Part shown: piece after piece, positions 1-9,159 of the stretch | Numbering within the stretch: position 1 is the first letter of the stretch | Layout of the letters: each line of letters opens with the position of its first letter | From: Planctomycetia bacterium | GTDB lineage: Bacteria; Planctomycetota; Planctomycetia; Pirellulales; PALSA-1355 | Direction of reading: 5' to 3' | DNA: 61,360 nt | Assembly (NCBI GenBank): GCA_016200205.1 | Contig: JACQFF010000088.1 | Coordinates: 1 to 61,360, forward strand | Program-made: the position numbers and the translations under genes | The notes under the pieces: model-generated | Told to the model about the DNA's origin: nothing | What the model saw: only the letters and a program-made list of their open reading frames with translations | Database searches by the model: none

Positions 1-950
1 CCCAATTCCAGGCTGAATTGCCTGCGGCGTACGACAGCCCTCGGTGCAGGGCTGGCAGCCCGTCAATTTAGTTAATCTTGTGCGTTCGTCGCAGTTCGTG
101 CCGGCCGCCGTTCGGCGAGAGCATCTAAAGGCCTGCTGGGCGTGTTCATTTTTACTTGCTCATCGATGATACCCGCCGACCGGTTACCGAAAAATCCGGG
201 GTCGAATCGGCGGCCTTTAGCCGGCCCGCCACCAGGGCAATAAATAACCCTGGCGATGACGAATTCCTTGCTGGAAGCCGCCCCCAGGGCATCATGTTGC
301 GCGCCGCTCCAGGAACACGAGTGGACGCATGGGCGGCCGCAGGGATTGCACATCTGTCGATGCAGGGCCCCCAAATCCCCTCAAAGGCTCGTATTGTTCC
401 TTTGGGGGGACTGCGCAGCAAACCAGGGATTACGCCGAGAAAAAATCGAGCCAAGCGAGGAGTGAGCGTAGCTGTTCAGGATGAAAAAACGAAACGTGAG
501 GGTGGCGTACTTGCCACGCCTTAATGGGTCGGCGGCGAACGGTGGTGTTGAGCTTGCCTTTTAAGTGCGCCCTAAGGTCGTGCTAATCGGCACATTCCGC
601 ACTGGGGTTGCCGTTAGTCGTCTTGGGCATTTGATTTGCAAACTCACTCGGCGATCGTGAAAATGCTCTTGGTTACGGCGATTTGACGAGGCGCCTAGCA
701 GACCAGCCGAAATCGATCTGATAAACTTAAGGATTGGATCGATCCGTTCGCTGCCGCCTTAGGGCGAGGCTTCCGATTCTCCGGGGGTTCTCGTCTGATG
801 TCTATCACGGCGGAATTATGCAATTCGAAAAGGGGACATTGTCACCCATGAGAACGGAGTGCGCGCTTCGGACGTTTAGGTTCCGCGGTATTGGCGCGCC
901 CAACACGATGGCCTCGTAACATCCGTCACGCCAGCACTTATCGACCGCGA
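1..950. other. Upstream flank / probable leader of the polysaccharide cluster, no convincing gene
   Basis: Several short open frames exist here on both strands, the longest about 120 codons. None shows a recognisable family, a good ribosome binding site or composition like the neighbouring genes. The stretch lies directly upstream of a NusG-type antiterminator gene, so a promoter and a leader RNA that the antiterminator acts on could sit here; I could not identify either with confidence. Confidence 0.5.
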
Positions 951-1511
951 ATGCCCATATTACCGAGCGAACCTGATATTTTTCCGGCCGAGTTGCTCGA
1001 TTGCCTGGACGCCGTGGAAGCTCCCGGCGGGCAATGGTGGGCGATGTATACGCTGGCGCGGCGTGAGAAGGAACTGATGCGGCGGCTGCGCGCCGTGGAA
1101 ATTCCGTTTTATTCGCCCCTCGTGCCGCGGCGCACCCGCTCGCCGGGTGGCCGGGTGCGCGAGAGCTTTGTGCCGTTGTTCGCCAGTTATGTGTTCGTCT
1201 ATGGCGATCAGCAGCAGCGCCACCAGGCCCTCACGACCAATTGCGTGTCGCGATGTTTGAGCGTGTCGGATGGCGGGCAACTCGTGCATGATTTACGCCA
1301 GATTCACCACCTGATCGAACTCGATGCTCCGCTGACGATTGAGGCCCGCATCGAGCCGGGCCAGCGCGTGCGAGTTCGATCGGGGTCGATGGCCGGGCTG
1401 GAGGGTACGGTTGTGAAGCGGCGCGGCAAGGATTGGCTGGTCGTGGCGGTCGAGTTCCTCCAGCAGGGTGCGTCGGTGCTATTGGAAGACTTTCAGGTGG
1501 AGCCCCTCTAA
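951..1511 (+). CDS. NusG/UpxY-family transcription antitermination protein
   Basis: This 186-residue protein has an N-terminal NGN domain, opening with WWAMYTLARREKELMRRL at about residues 28-45. After a linker comes a C-terminal KOW domain with the pattern PGQRVRVRSGSMAGLEGTV at about residues 137-155. NusG paralogues of this kind (RfaH, UpxY, LoaP) travel with RNA polymerase and prevent premature termination in long polysaccharide operons. Being the first gene before more than 30 co-directional polysaccharide genes fits that role. The frame can be extended upstream to 891, but the ATG at 951 gives a more normal N-terminus. The general NusG is expected elsewhere in the genome. The target sequence is not visible. 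Confidence 0.85.
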   Translation: MPILPSEPDIFPAELLDCLDAVEAPGGQWWAMYTLARREKELMRRLRAVEIPFYSPLVPRRTRSPGGRVRESFVPLFASYVFVYGDQQQRHQALTTNCVSRCLSVSDGGQLVHDLRQIHHLIELDAPLTIEARIEPGQRVRVRSGSMAGLEGTVVKRRGKDWLVVAVEFLQQGASVLLEDFQVEPL

Positions 1512-1721
1512 TGATGGCGGCGACACTGGTTTCAGCCTTACAATTGTTACATTTGTGTCCGCTCCCGCTCTCTGGTGACTTGCTAGCACCGGAGCCAGGA
1601 CGGGACCAGAATGCGTGCGTTTGATTGATCCGCGAGTGGTTGGAAGTTATGCTGCGAGGCAAGTGAGCAGGTTGATACACCGTCGCGTCATCCACATCCT
1701 GTTGACAGCCCGATTGGCACC

Positions 1722-3683
1722 TTGGCGAACCCCATGAATACCGGTCTGTTTCCTCAACGCATGTCGAGCCGATCGTTCGCCGTGCTTCTGCTCCATGGGC
1801 TCGTCTTTGCCCTGGTCTACTGGTTGGCCTTCAGTGTTCGTTTCGAATTCGAACTCTCGCGAGAGGATTGGACTCTGCTGGCGATCACCGGGCCCGCCAT
1901 TGTGCTCATCAAGTCGATGGTCTTCTACTCGTTCGGGCATTGCCACCGCTCCTGGCATTATGTGTCGTTCTCGGACCTGGTTGCACTTTTGCGTTCGGCC
2001 ACAATTTCGGTGGTGATCGTTGCGGCGCTGGATGGGCTGCTCGTCAACACTTTTCATCCGCCCCGGCTCGTGTTGGCCATGGACTGGGCGTTGACGATTC
2101 TGGTGCTCGGCGGCCTGCAAGCCGTGAGTCGGCTGTCGCGAGAGGAGCTCAGTCCTCGCTTGTGGCGCACCACCTTCCGCAAAGCCCTGATCGTGGGTGC
2201 CAACCAGTCGGGTGAAACCCTGGCCCGGCATTTGATGGCCGACCATCGACTGAAGTACCTTGTGGCCGGATTTCTGGATCAGGATCCGGCGCGGCACGGC
2301 TCGACCGTCGGCGGCATTCCCGTGTTGGGCGATCCCCAGCGGGCCTTGAGCATTGCCCACGCTTTGGGCGTCGAAGACATTTTGGTGATCTCCGGCGTGT
2401 TGACCGGCGTTGAGCTGCGCGGCCTGATGGAAAACTGTTCTCAGTCGGGCGTGGCACTCAAAGTCATTCCGGCCTATGACGACCTGTTGGCAACCAGTTA
2501 CACGGCCCAGATTCGCGACGTCGATATCAACGACTTGCTGCGGCGCGAGCCGGTACAACTCAACAACGACGCGATCAGCACCCTGGTCGGCGGGCGGACC
2601 GTGCTGGTGACCGGGGCCGGCGGCAGCATCGGCTCGGAAATCTGCCGCCAAGTACTCAAGTTCCGGCCCAGCACGCTGGTCATGGTCGAGCGGTCCGAAA
2701 ACAGCCTGTTTCTGGTTGAGCAGGAGTTTCGCGCGCTGCGCACCGAAGCGCAAGTGATACCCTGTATCGCGGACATTACCGATTGCTCGCGCATCGACCA
2801 GATTTTCCGGCTTTACCGGCCGGCGGTCGTTTTCCATGCCGCCGCTCATAAGCACGTGCCGATGATGGAATACAACCCAGGCGAGGCAATCAAAAACAAC
2901 GTGCTGGGTACGCGCAGTCTGGCGGAACTGGCCGACCAGCACGGCGTCCAGGAGTTCGTGATGATCTCGACCGATAAGGCGGTCAATCCCACCAGCGTCA
3001 TGGGCGTCTCGAAGCAATTGGCCGAACGATTCGTGCACGCGTTTTCGGAAGTCGCCAACACCAAGTTTGTGGTCGTTCGCTTCGGCAACGTCTTGGCCTC
3101 CAATGGCAGCGTGGTGCCGATCTTCCAGGAACAAATTCGCCACGGCGGTCCGATCACGGTCACGCATCCCGAAATCGAACGCTTCTTTATGACTATTCCC
3201 GAAGCCTCGCAACTGGTGTTGCAGGCGGCCGCGATGGGCAAGGGCGGCGAAATCTTCGTGCTCGACATGGGTGAGTCGGTGCGGATCGTGGACCTGGCCC
3301 GAGACTTGATTCGCCTCTCGGGCCTGAACCCCGACGACATCGAAATCAAATTCACGGGCTTGCGGCCCGGCGAGAAGTTGTACGAAGAGCTGTACTTCGA
3401 AGATGAAGAGATGCAACCGACGCCGCATCCCAAGGTCTTTGTGGCGTATCACCGACCGTACAAGCTCGATGAAGTGCGCGACGCGATCGGCGCGCTGTTG
3501 GCCATGGCCCACGAATCTTCGAGCTTGCTGCGCTGCAAAATCAAGGAATTGGTGCCCGAGTACGAATCGCAGCCAGCCCCCGCGGCGCCAGTGGCGGAAG
3601 TGGCCGCCGGCCCGGAAGAAACCAACGGTGTCCATCTTCCGCAGCGCCGCACCAATCAACGCACCTCGGTAGCGGAAACGTAA
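1722..3683 (+). CDS. Membrane nucleoside-diphosphate-sugar 4,6-dehydratase (WbpM/PglF/CapD family)
   Basis: This protein of about 653 residues has the long two-part architecture of the WbpM/PglF family. Roughly four N-terminal membrane segments (residues 15-130) come first, then a Rossmann-like CoA-binding region starting near residue 150. A C-terminal extended short-chain dehydrogenase domain follows, with the nucleotide-binding motif GAGGSIGSE at about residue 298. The catalytic region ISTDKAVNPTSVMGVSK near residues 415-431 has Met in place of the usual Tyr of YxxxK, as is characteristic of the long-chain family. The expected reaction is UDP-GlcNAc to the 4-keto-6-deoxy sugar at the inner membrane. 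It can supply the aminotransferase at 36178. Start is TTG 1722 or, equally likely, ATG 1734. Confidence 0.92.
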   Translation: MANPMNTGLFPQRMSSRSFAVLLLHGLVFALVYWLAFSVRFEFELSREDWTLLAITGPAIVLIKSMVFYSFGHCHRSWHYVSFSDLVALLRSATISVVIVAALDGLLVNTFHPPRLVLAMDWALTILVLGGLQAVSRLSREELSPRLWRTTFRKALIVGANQSGETLARHLMADHRLKYLVAGFLDQDPARHGSTVGGIPVLGDPQRALSIAHALGVEDILVISGVLTGVELRGLMENCSQSGVALKVIPAYDDLLATSYTAQIRDVDINDLLRREPVQLNNDAISTLVGGRTVLVTGAGGSIGSEICRQVLKFRPSTLVMVERSENSLFLVEQEFRALRTEAQVIPCIADITDCSRIDQIFRLYRPAVVFHAAAHKHVPMMEYNPGEAIKNNVLGTRSLAELADQHGVQEFVMISTDKAVNPTSVMGVSKQLAERFVHAFSEVANTKFVVVRFGNVLASNGSVVPIFQEQIRHGGPITVTHPEIERFFMTIPEASQLVLQAAAMGKGGEIFVLDMGESVRIVDLARDLIRLSGLNPDDIEIKFTGLRPGEKLYEELYFEDEEMQPTPHPKVFVAYHRPYKLDEVRDAIGALLAMAHESSSLLRCKIKELVPEYESQPAPAAPVAEVAAGPEETNGVHLPQRRTNQRTSVAET

Positions 3684-3718
3684 TCCTACGTTCGCCGCGT
3701 ACGCGCACTGTTTCGAGC

Positions 3719-4759
3719 GTGAAGTTTTCCATCGACCAGCGTGAAGTCGGACCAGGCCAGCCGTGCCTGGTGATTGCCGAAGTGGCCCAGGCCCACGACG
3801 GCAGTCTGGGGACAGCCCACGCCTATATTGACGCCGTGGCCCGCGCCGGCGCCGATGCGGTCAAGTTCCAAACCCACATCGCGGCCGCCGAATCGACCCC
3901 TGGCGAACCGTTTCGAGTCAAGTTCTCGCCACAGGACGCCACGCGCTACGACTATTGGAAGCGGATGGAGTTTACCGATCCCGAGTGGCAGGGACTTTTT
4001 CAGCACGCCCGCGATGCCGGGCTGATCTTCCTTTCCACGCCCTTTTCCTTCGAGGCCGTGGAATTGCTCGATCGCCTGGGCGTGCCGGCCTGGAAAATCG
4101 GTTCGGGTGAAGTGACCAACTTGCCGATGCTGGCGCGGATGGCCGCAACCGGCCGCGGGGTGATGATCTCCAGTGGGATGGCCTCGTGGGAAGAGCTCGA
4201 TTCCGCCGTGGCGACCGCGACCGCCGAAGGCGCACCCGTGGCGATGTTCCAATGTACGACCGCCTATCCTTGTCCCGCGGAACGCCTCGGGCTCAATGTG
4301 CTGGGCGAGTTGCGAGAGCGGTATCGCTGTCCCGTCGGTTTGTCGGATCACTCGGGCACGATCTACGCATCGCTCGCGGCGGTCGCGCTGGGGGCGAACC
4401 TGCTGGAAGTCCACGCGGTGTTGTCGCGCGAGTGTTTTGGGCCGGATGTGAAGGCGTCGCTCACGACCACCCAACTAGCCCAGTTGGTCGAGGGAGTGCG
4501 ATTTATCGAGCGCGCTTTGGCCTGTCCGCTCGACAAACAGCAAGTGGCCGGAGAAATGTCCGAGCTCAAAACCATGTTTGGCAAGAGCGTGGTGGTTGTC
4601 CGCGACCTGCCGGCGGGCCACCGGCTCGCGGCGGCGGATCTGGCGCTGAAGAAACCGGGCACGGGCATTCCGGCCGCGCGGCTCGGTGAGGTTGTCGGCC
4701 GGCGACTCACGCGGCCCGTGGCTGCCAATACTTTGCTTGCGGAGGACCACCTTGACTGA
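3719..4759 (+). CDS. neuB: N-acetylneuraminate/nonulosonate synthase family protein (NeuB-like) with SAF domain
   Basis: This 346-residue protein matches the usual length of sialic acid synthases. A NeuB TIM-barrel domain (about 1-270) includes DAVKFQTHIA, the SDHSG motif near residue 205 and LEVHAVLSRECFGPDVKASL near residue 226. A C-terminal SAF/antifreeze-like domain (about 285-345) follows. The family condenses phosphoenolpyruvate with a 6-carbon aminosugar to give a 9-carbon nonulosonic acid. The EKH and GPDH positions of classical NeuB read EVH and GPDV here; the metal-binding His is kept. This may mark a subfamily with a different sugar substrate. GTG start; the 3' end overlaps neuC by 8 bases. 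Sialic, legionaminic or another nonulosonate cannot be told apart from sequence alone. Confidence 0.9.
   Translation: MKFSIDQREVGPGQPCLVIAEVAQAHDGSLGTAHAYIDAVARAGADAVKFQTHIAAAESTPGEPFRVKFSPQDATRYDYWKRMEFTDPEWQGLFQHARDAGLIFLSTPFSFEAVELLDRLGVPAWKIGSGEVTNLPMLARMAATGRGVMISSGMASWEELDSAVATATAEGAPVAMFQCTTAYPCPAERLGLNVLGELRERYRCPVGLSDHSGTIYASLAAVALGANLLEVHAVLSRECFGPDVKASLTTTQLAQLVEGVRFIERALACPLDKQQVAGEMSELKTMFGKSVVVVRDLPAGHRLAAADLALKKPGTGIPAARLGEVVGRRLTRPVAANTLLAEDHLD
4741..4754 (+). promoter_or_regulatory. Shine-Dalgarno that fixes the TTG start of neuC
   Basis: GGAGG at 4741-4745 lies six bases before the TTG at 4752, inside the last codons of neuB. There is no in-frame ATG at a sensible place, so this site decides the start. 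Confidence 0.65.
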
Positions 4760-5921
4760 ACAACGTCGCAGAAAAGTGTGCGTGGTGCTGGTTGATCGCG
4801 CCAACTACGGGCGCATGAAACCGGTGATGCGGGCCGTCGAGCAGCGCCCCAGCCTGCAGTTGCAGGTGCTGGCGACCGGCACGATGGTGCTGGAGCGTTT
4901 CGACCAGCCGGTGCGCGTCGTGCGCGAAGATGGTTTTCAAGTCGATGGCGAGATTTACATTGAGCTGGAAGGCTCGACGCCCACGACCATGGCCAAGAGC
5001 ATCGGCTTTGGGCTCGTCGAGTTCGCCAGCGAGTTTCACCGCCTCAAGCCCGACGTCGTCGTCTTGATCGGCGATCGCTACGAAGCCCTGGCGGCCGCGA
5101 TCGCTGCGGCCTACATGAACATTACGCTGGTCCACATCCAGGGAGGCGAGGTCAGTGGATCGATCGACGAAAGCGCGCGACACGCCATTTCGAAATTCGC
5201 TCATTTTCATTTTCCCTCGACTCTGCGGGCCGCCGAGTACCTGATCCGCATGGGGGAACGAAAGGATACAATCCTGGGCATTGGCTGCCCCAGCAGCGAC
5301 ATTGCCCGTTCGCTCTCGCGGCAACTCGCGCCGGAAGTGGTCAATGCACGGGGCGCCGGAGTCGAAATCGACGTCAACAAGCCGTTTTTGCTGGTCGTGT
5401 TCCATCCCACCACGACCGAATATGGGGGCGAGCAGCGGCAAATGCAAATCCTGCTCTCGGCCCTCGACTTGCTGCGGATACAGGCGCTGTTCCTGTGGCC
5501 CAATATCGATGCCGGTTCGGACCACATCAGCAAGGTGATCCGCATTCATCGCGCGCAAGCCCAAACGCAATGGATGCGGACGATGACCAATTTGACTCCC
5601 GAAAACTATCTGAAAGTCTTGGCCACCGCGGCCTGCGCGGTAGGAAATTCCAGCAGCTTCGTCCGCGATGCCGGCTATTTCGGCACGCCGGTGGTGCTGG
5701 TCGGAAATCGGCAGAACGGCCGGGAAACCGACGACCACGCGACCCGCGTGCCGGTTGAAATGGACACGATCGTCTCGGCAATCAAGAACCAGCTTGCGCA
5801 TGGGCGGTACGCGCCCAGCACGCTCTACGGCGACGGCCGCGTCTCGGAGCGGATCGCCGCGGCACTGGAAAACTTGACTCCCTATTTGCAGAAGCAACTC
5901 GCGTTTACGCTGGCCGAGTGA
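4752..5921 (+). CDS. neuC: UDP-N-acetylglucosamine 2-epimerase, hydrolysing type (NeuC-like)
   Basis: About 389 residues with the GT-B-like fold of the UDP-GlcNAc 2-epimerase family. The N-terminus VCVVLVDRANYGRMKPVM is the NeuC hallmark region. Further family features are VVLIGDRYEALAAAIAA near residue 100, QGGEVSGSIDESARHAISK near residue 130 and GNSSSFVRDAGYFGTPVV near residue 300. It would release the 2-epimerised aminosugar that NeuB condenses. I chose the TTG at 4752 because a GGAGG Shine-Dalgarno (4741-4745) sits just upstream and the first residues then read TEQRRRKVCVV. It overlaps the end of neuB by 8 bases, so translation is probably coupled. A substrate with a second amino group (legionaminate type) is possible. 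Confidence 0.9.
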   Translation: MTEQRRRKVCVVLVDRANYGRMKPVMRAVEQRPSLQLQVLATGTMVLERFDQPVRVVREDGFQVDGEIYIELEGSTPTTMAKSIGFGLVEFASEFHRLKPDVVVLIGDRYEALAAAIAAAYMNITLVHIQGGEVSGSIDESARHAISKFAHFHFPSTLRAAEYLIRMGERKDTILGIGCPSSDIARSLSRQLAPEVVNARGAGVEIDVNKPFLLVVFHPTTTEYGGEQRQMQILLSALDLLRIQALFLWPNIDAGSDHISKVIRIHRAQAQTQWMRTMTNLTPENYLKVLATAACAVGNSSSFVRDAGYFGTPVVLVGNRQNGRETDDHATRVPVEMDTIVSAIKNQLAHGRYAPSTLYGDGRVSERIAAALENLTPYLQKQLAFTLAE

Positions 5922-5984
5922 CGGTAGCCTGCTCGCGCGAGCATGGCGCCCAGTTTCTCCGTTCGGACGGATACCCACATCTCA

Positions 5985-6968
5985 ATGCTCCCCCGCATCT
6001 TGATTGCCGAGCCGTTGGACTTCAGTCCCGAGGCCGTGCGCCTGCTCGAAACCTCTGCCGAGGTGACGTTGCGGGCCACGGATCGCGCGGGGCTCGCCGC
6101 GGCGTTTCGCGACTTCGACGTGGTCTGGTTTCGTCTGGGCCATCGCGTCGATCGAGAGCTGCTCGCGGGACCGCTGCGCTGCCGTATCCTGGCGACGCCG
6201 GTTACGGGGCTGGACCACATCGACCTGGCTGCTTGCGGCGAGCGTGGCATCCGAGTGGTAAGCTTGCGCGGCGAAACCCGCTTTCTGGAACAGGTGCGCG
6301 GTACGGCCGAACTGACGCTGGCCCTGACGTTGGCCCTGCTGCGGCGCATCCACGCGGCCGCGGCCGATGTGGAGCGTGGCGGTTGGAATCGCGATTCGTT
6401 CCGCGGGCGCGAGCTGTTCTCTCGCACCGTGGGCCTGGTTGGCGTGGGACGCTTGGGGCGAATCGTGGCGAGCTATTTCCGGGCATTCGGCATGGACGTG
6501 GCCGGCTACGATCCTCGGCCGGACTTCCCATACGACGCGGCCCGGCGGGTCGAGTCGCTGGTGGATCTGCTGGCGCAGTCCGACGTGGTCAGCATGCACG
6601 TTTCCTACGATGCCTCGACGCGGCACCTGATTGGGCGAAAGGAATTGGCTGCGATCAAGCCTGGCGCGGTGTTGGTCAACACTTCGCGAGGCGGTCTCGT
6701 CGATGAGTCTGCACTTTTGGAATCTCTCCAATCGGGAACTCTCGCCGGCGCCGCGCTCGACGTGCTCGATGGCGAGCCGCGAATTACCACCGAGCACCCG
6801 TTGGTGGCCTATGCGCGAAGTTGTGACCGGCTGCTGATCGTGCCGCACATCGGCGGCAATACCGTGGAGTCGTTCGAGAAGACCGAGTACTACCTTGCTG
6901 GGCGCGTGATCGAGACACTCGCGTCGCTGGCGCTGGTTGATTGCTCGTCGGCGGGATCAATCGAGTGA
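5985..6968 (+). CDS. D-isomer-specific 2-hydroxyacid dehydrogenase, NAD-binding
   Basis: About 327 residues. The two-domain fold shows the nucleotide-binding motif GLVGVGRLGRIVASYF near residue 155. The catalytic Arg is in NTSRGGLVDESALL (about residue 230), the Glu in LDGEP (about 260) and the His in VPHIGGN (about 288). All three catalytic residues of the family are kept, so it should be an active NAD-linked 2-hydroxyacid/2-ketoacid oxidoreductase. Lying between neuC and neuA, and sharing a GTGA overlap with neuA, it almost certainly belongs to the nonulosonate pathway, but its substrate is unknown. An upstream in-frame ATG at 5943 would add 14 residues; ATG 5985 matches the fold start better. 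Confidence 0.87.
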   Translation: MLPRILIAEPLDFSPEAVRLLETSAEVTLRATDRAGLAAAFRDFDVVWFRLGHRVDRELLAGPLRCRILATPVTGLDHIDLAACGERGIRVVSLRGETRFLEQVRGTAELTLALTLALLRRIHAAAADVERGGWNRDSFRGRELFSRTVGLVGVGRLGRIVASYFRAFGMDVAGYDPRPDFPYDAARRVESLVDLLAQSDVVSMHVSYDASTRHLIGRKELAAIKPGAVLVNTSRGGLVDESALLESLQSGTLAGAALDVLDGEPRITTEHPLVAYARSCDRLLIVPHIGGNTVESFEKTEYYLAGRVIETLASLALVDCSSAGSIE

Positions 6969-7675
6969 CGGTGTCCCCAACCACCTTGGGCATTATTCCG
7001 GCTCGCGGCGGGTCAAAGCGACTGCCGCGGAAGAACATGCGATTACTCGGCGGCAAGCCGCTCGTGGCGTGGGCCATCGAGGCGGCGCGGGGGGCTCGGC
7101 GTCTGGCCCGCCTGGTTGTATCGAGTGACGATCCTGAGGTGCTCGACGTGGCGCGGAGCTACGATCCGCGACTGGCGCTTGAGCGTCCCGCCGAAATCTC
7201 AGGCGACGAATCGCCGGCCATCGACTATGTGCGGCATGCCCTGGCCGAGTCGGAAGGCATGGGCCAGGGGCCCTTTGATGCTATTGTAATCCTGCAGCCC
7301 AGTTCCCCGTTTACGCTCTCGACAGATATCGACGCCACGGTCGACCTGCTGGACTCATCGGGGGCCGACTCGGCCGTGAGCGTGATGCACCTTGATCACG
7401 CCGTTCACCCGTTTAAGATGAAAGTCCTCGTCGGGAACCGCCTGTTGCCTTACCTGGAAGACGAGCGCGGACGCATGGCCGCTCACGAACTGCCGGACAT
7501 CTACGTTCGCAATTGCTCGGTCTACGCCACGCGGCGCAACTCGGTAGAGCGGGGCCAGATGATCGGCGATGACTGCCGCGGTTACGTCATGCCGCGCGAG
7601 CGGTCGTTGGACATCAACGAGGAGCTGGACTTATTGTTCGCGGAATTTCTCTTGTCGCGAAAGGGCCCTGGCTGA
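6965..7675 (+). CDS. neuA: Acylneuraminate cytidylyltransferase (NeuA-like CMP-nonulosonate synthetase)
   Basis: 236 residues, a typical length. The N-terminal signature IIPARGGSKRLPRKN (from about residue 10) binds CTP, and ILQPSSPFTLSTDIDATVDLL near residue 110 and DINEELDLLFAEFLL at the end are family hallmarks. The enzyme activates a 9-carbon sugar acid as its CMP derivative for transfer. Start is the GTG at 6965, giving a 4-base GTGA overlap with the preceding dehydrogenase; the frame also opens at 6941 but that adds only repeat-free linker residues. With neuB and neuC it completes a nonulosonic acid activation route. Confidence 0.93.
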   Translation: MTVSPTTLGIIPARGGSKRLPRKNMRLLGGKPLVAWAIEAARGARRLARLVVSSDDPEVLDVARSYDPRLALERPAEISGDESPAIDYVRHALAESEGMGQGPFDAIVILQPSSPFTLSTDIDATVDLLDSSGADSAVSVMHLDHAVHPFKMKVLVGNRLLPYLEDERGRMAAHELPDIYVRNCSVYATRRNSVERGQMIGDDCRGYVMPRERSLDINEELDLLFAEFLLSRKGPG

Positions 7676-7686
7676 GACGCCGATCG

Positions 7687-9156
7687 ATGTTCCGCAAGTT
7701 ATTGAGTTTGCTTTCCGACGTGGCCGTGTATGGCATCAGCAGCTTGTTGAGCCAGCTCATCGGGTTTTTGCTGCTGCCGGTTTACACGCGGTTCCTGACG
7801 CCTGACGACTTCGGCGTGATCGGGATGCTCAGTATCGTGACGCTGTTGTTCGGTCCCCTGGCCAACCTGGGAATGACCAACGCGATCTTCCGCAGGTTCA
7901 GTTTCGAAAAGGACGAAAAGGTCCGCAGCCAGGTGCTCAGCACGGGCCTGTGCAGCGTCGCGATTTCGTCGCTGTTGCTGCTGACGGTCTCCTTTATTTT
8001 CGCGGAAGCGATCTCTCGCCTGACCGTAGGTAACGCGGACGCGACCCACCTGGTTCGCCTGAGCCTTCTGAGCGCGGCGGCCACGACGATCGGCGTCGTT
8101 CCACTCTCGATATTGCGGGCTGGCCGGCGCGTGAAGACCACCGCCACGGTCAATGTTTCGAAATTGTTGATCTCCGTCTGCTGCACGATTTGGCTGGTGG
8201 TTGTACTTGGAAAAGGAGTGTGGGGCGTGGTGGTCGGCACGCTCGTCGGCGAAGTGACGATGGCGGTCGTGCAGCTCGCGATGACGCTCCGCTCTTTTCG
8301 CTCGGCCGCGAATCTGGCGACCTGGAAGCGCATGGCGTCCTACGGGCTGCCATTCGTTCCGCATCACGTGCAAGCGGTGGCCTTGGGCCTGTTTGGACAG
8401 TATATGGTGCGTGAGATGTTGGGGCTCGCCGAAACCGGGCTGTACCTCGTGGCGGCCAGGTTCGCCTTGCCCGTGAGCTTCGTCGTCAACGCCGTGCAAA
8501 ATTCCTGGGTGGCCTACAAATTCCAAATTCACGCCGAGGACCGGGATGCAAAATCATTCTTCGCCTCCACCCTCACGTACTACGTCGCCGGGCTCTCTTA
8601 CCTGTGGGTAGGAGTTTCCTTGTGGGGGCCCGAGATGGTGCGGCTGATGACGGCGCCCAACTTTCACGAGGCGTCCCGGCTGGTGTGGGCACTGACGCTC
8701 ATCCCCGTTGCTCAGGGGATTTACTATATGGCGGGAACCGGCCTGGAATTGAGCGACAACACGCGGCACTATCCGTTGGTCTCTCTAGCGGGCCTGGTGA
8801 CTGTCGTCGCCGGGGCATTCCCTTGGATTCGGCATATGGGAGCGCTTGGAGCAGCCCTGGACACGGCGCTGGGGTGGATCGTCATGGGCGTGGCGATCTA
8901 TTACTTTTCTCAACGGCGAGTTGCCATCGCCTATGATTGGCTCACGATAGGCTGTTTTGCGCTTGCCGCGGTGATGTGCGTGACCTTAGGCGGCATCGTG
9001 CAAAATCTACCGCTCTTGCCGCGGTTGGCCTGTGCGACCGGCGTTTCATTGGCTTTTCCGCTGGTCGGCTTTACGTTTTTGCTCCGCTCGCGCGACGAGC
9101 GGCATCGTATGCTCTATTTACTGACGAAGTTCCGATTAGCGACCTCGAATAGGTAG
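7687..9156 (+). CDS. Polysaccharide flippase, MOP/Wzx family
   Basis: 489 residues with about 12-14 hydrophobic segments over the whole length and no soluble domain. The N-terminus has the Wzx look: an amphipathic start, then the segment VAVYGISSLLSQLIGFLLLP and TRFLTPDDFGVIGM. The family moves undecaprenyl-linked oligosaccharide repeat units from the cytoplasmic to the outer face of the inner membrane. It follows neuA by 11 bases and is followed after 3 bases by a methyltransferase, so it is part of the same transcription unit. No polymerase sits beside it; the Wzy-like candidate is at 20716. Confidence 0.88.
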   Translation: MFRKLLSLLSDVAVYGISSLLSQLIGFLLLPVYTRFLTPDDFGVIGMLSIVTLLFGPLANLGMTNAIFRRFSFEKDEKVRSQVLSTGLCSVAISSLLLLTVSFIFAEAISRLTVGNADATHLVRLSLLSAAATTIGVVPLSILRAGRRVKTTATVNVSKLLISVCCTIWLVVVLGKGVWGVVVGTLVGEVTMAVVQLAMTLRSFRSAANLATWKRMASYGLPFVPHHVQAVALGLFGQYMVREMLGLAETGLYLVAARFALPVSFVVNAVQNSWVAYKFQIHAEDRDAKSFFASTLTYYVAGLSYLWVGVSLWGPEMVRLMTAPNFHEASRLVWALTLIPVAQGIYYMAGTGLELSDNTRHYPLVSLAGLVTVVAGAFPWIRHMGALGAALDTALGWIVMGVAIYYFSQRRVAIAYDWLTIGCFALAAVMCVTLGGIVQNLPLLPRLACATGVSLAFPLVGFTFLLRSRDERHRMLYLLTKFRLATSNR

Positions 9157-9159
9157 ACA

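Noticed and set aside
156..524. Open frame of about 122 codons at the window start
   Set aside because: No homology, no ribosome site and low-complexity composition; I did not call it.
1647..3659. Long antisense open frame over the 4,6-dehydratase
   Set aside because: It mirrors a clearly recognisable + strand gene, is rich in His, Arg and Gln as GC-rich shadow frames are, and has no family pattern. The same applies to the long antisense frames at 22912-24816, 26639-28420, 28077-29918 and 36709-38408.
5920..5933. Sequence GACGGTAGCCTGCT, 12 of 14 bases like the RfaH ops element
   Set aside because: It lies inside the cluster at the neuC stop rather than in a leader, and a match of this quality is expected by chance with appreciable probability in a window this long.
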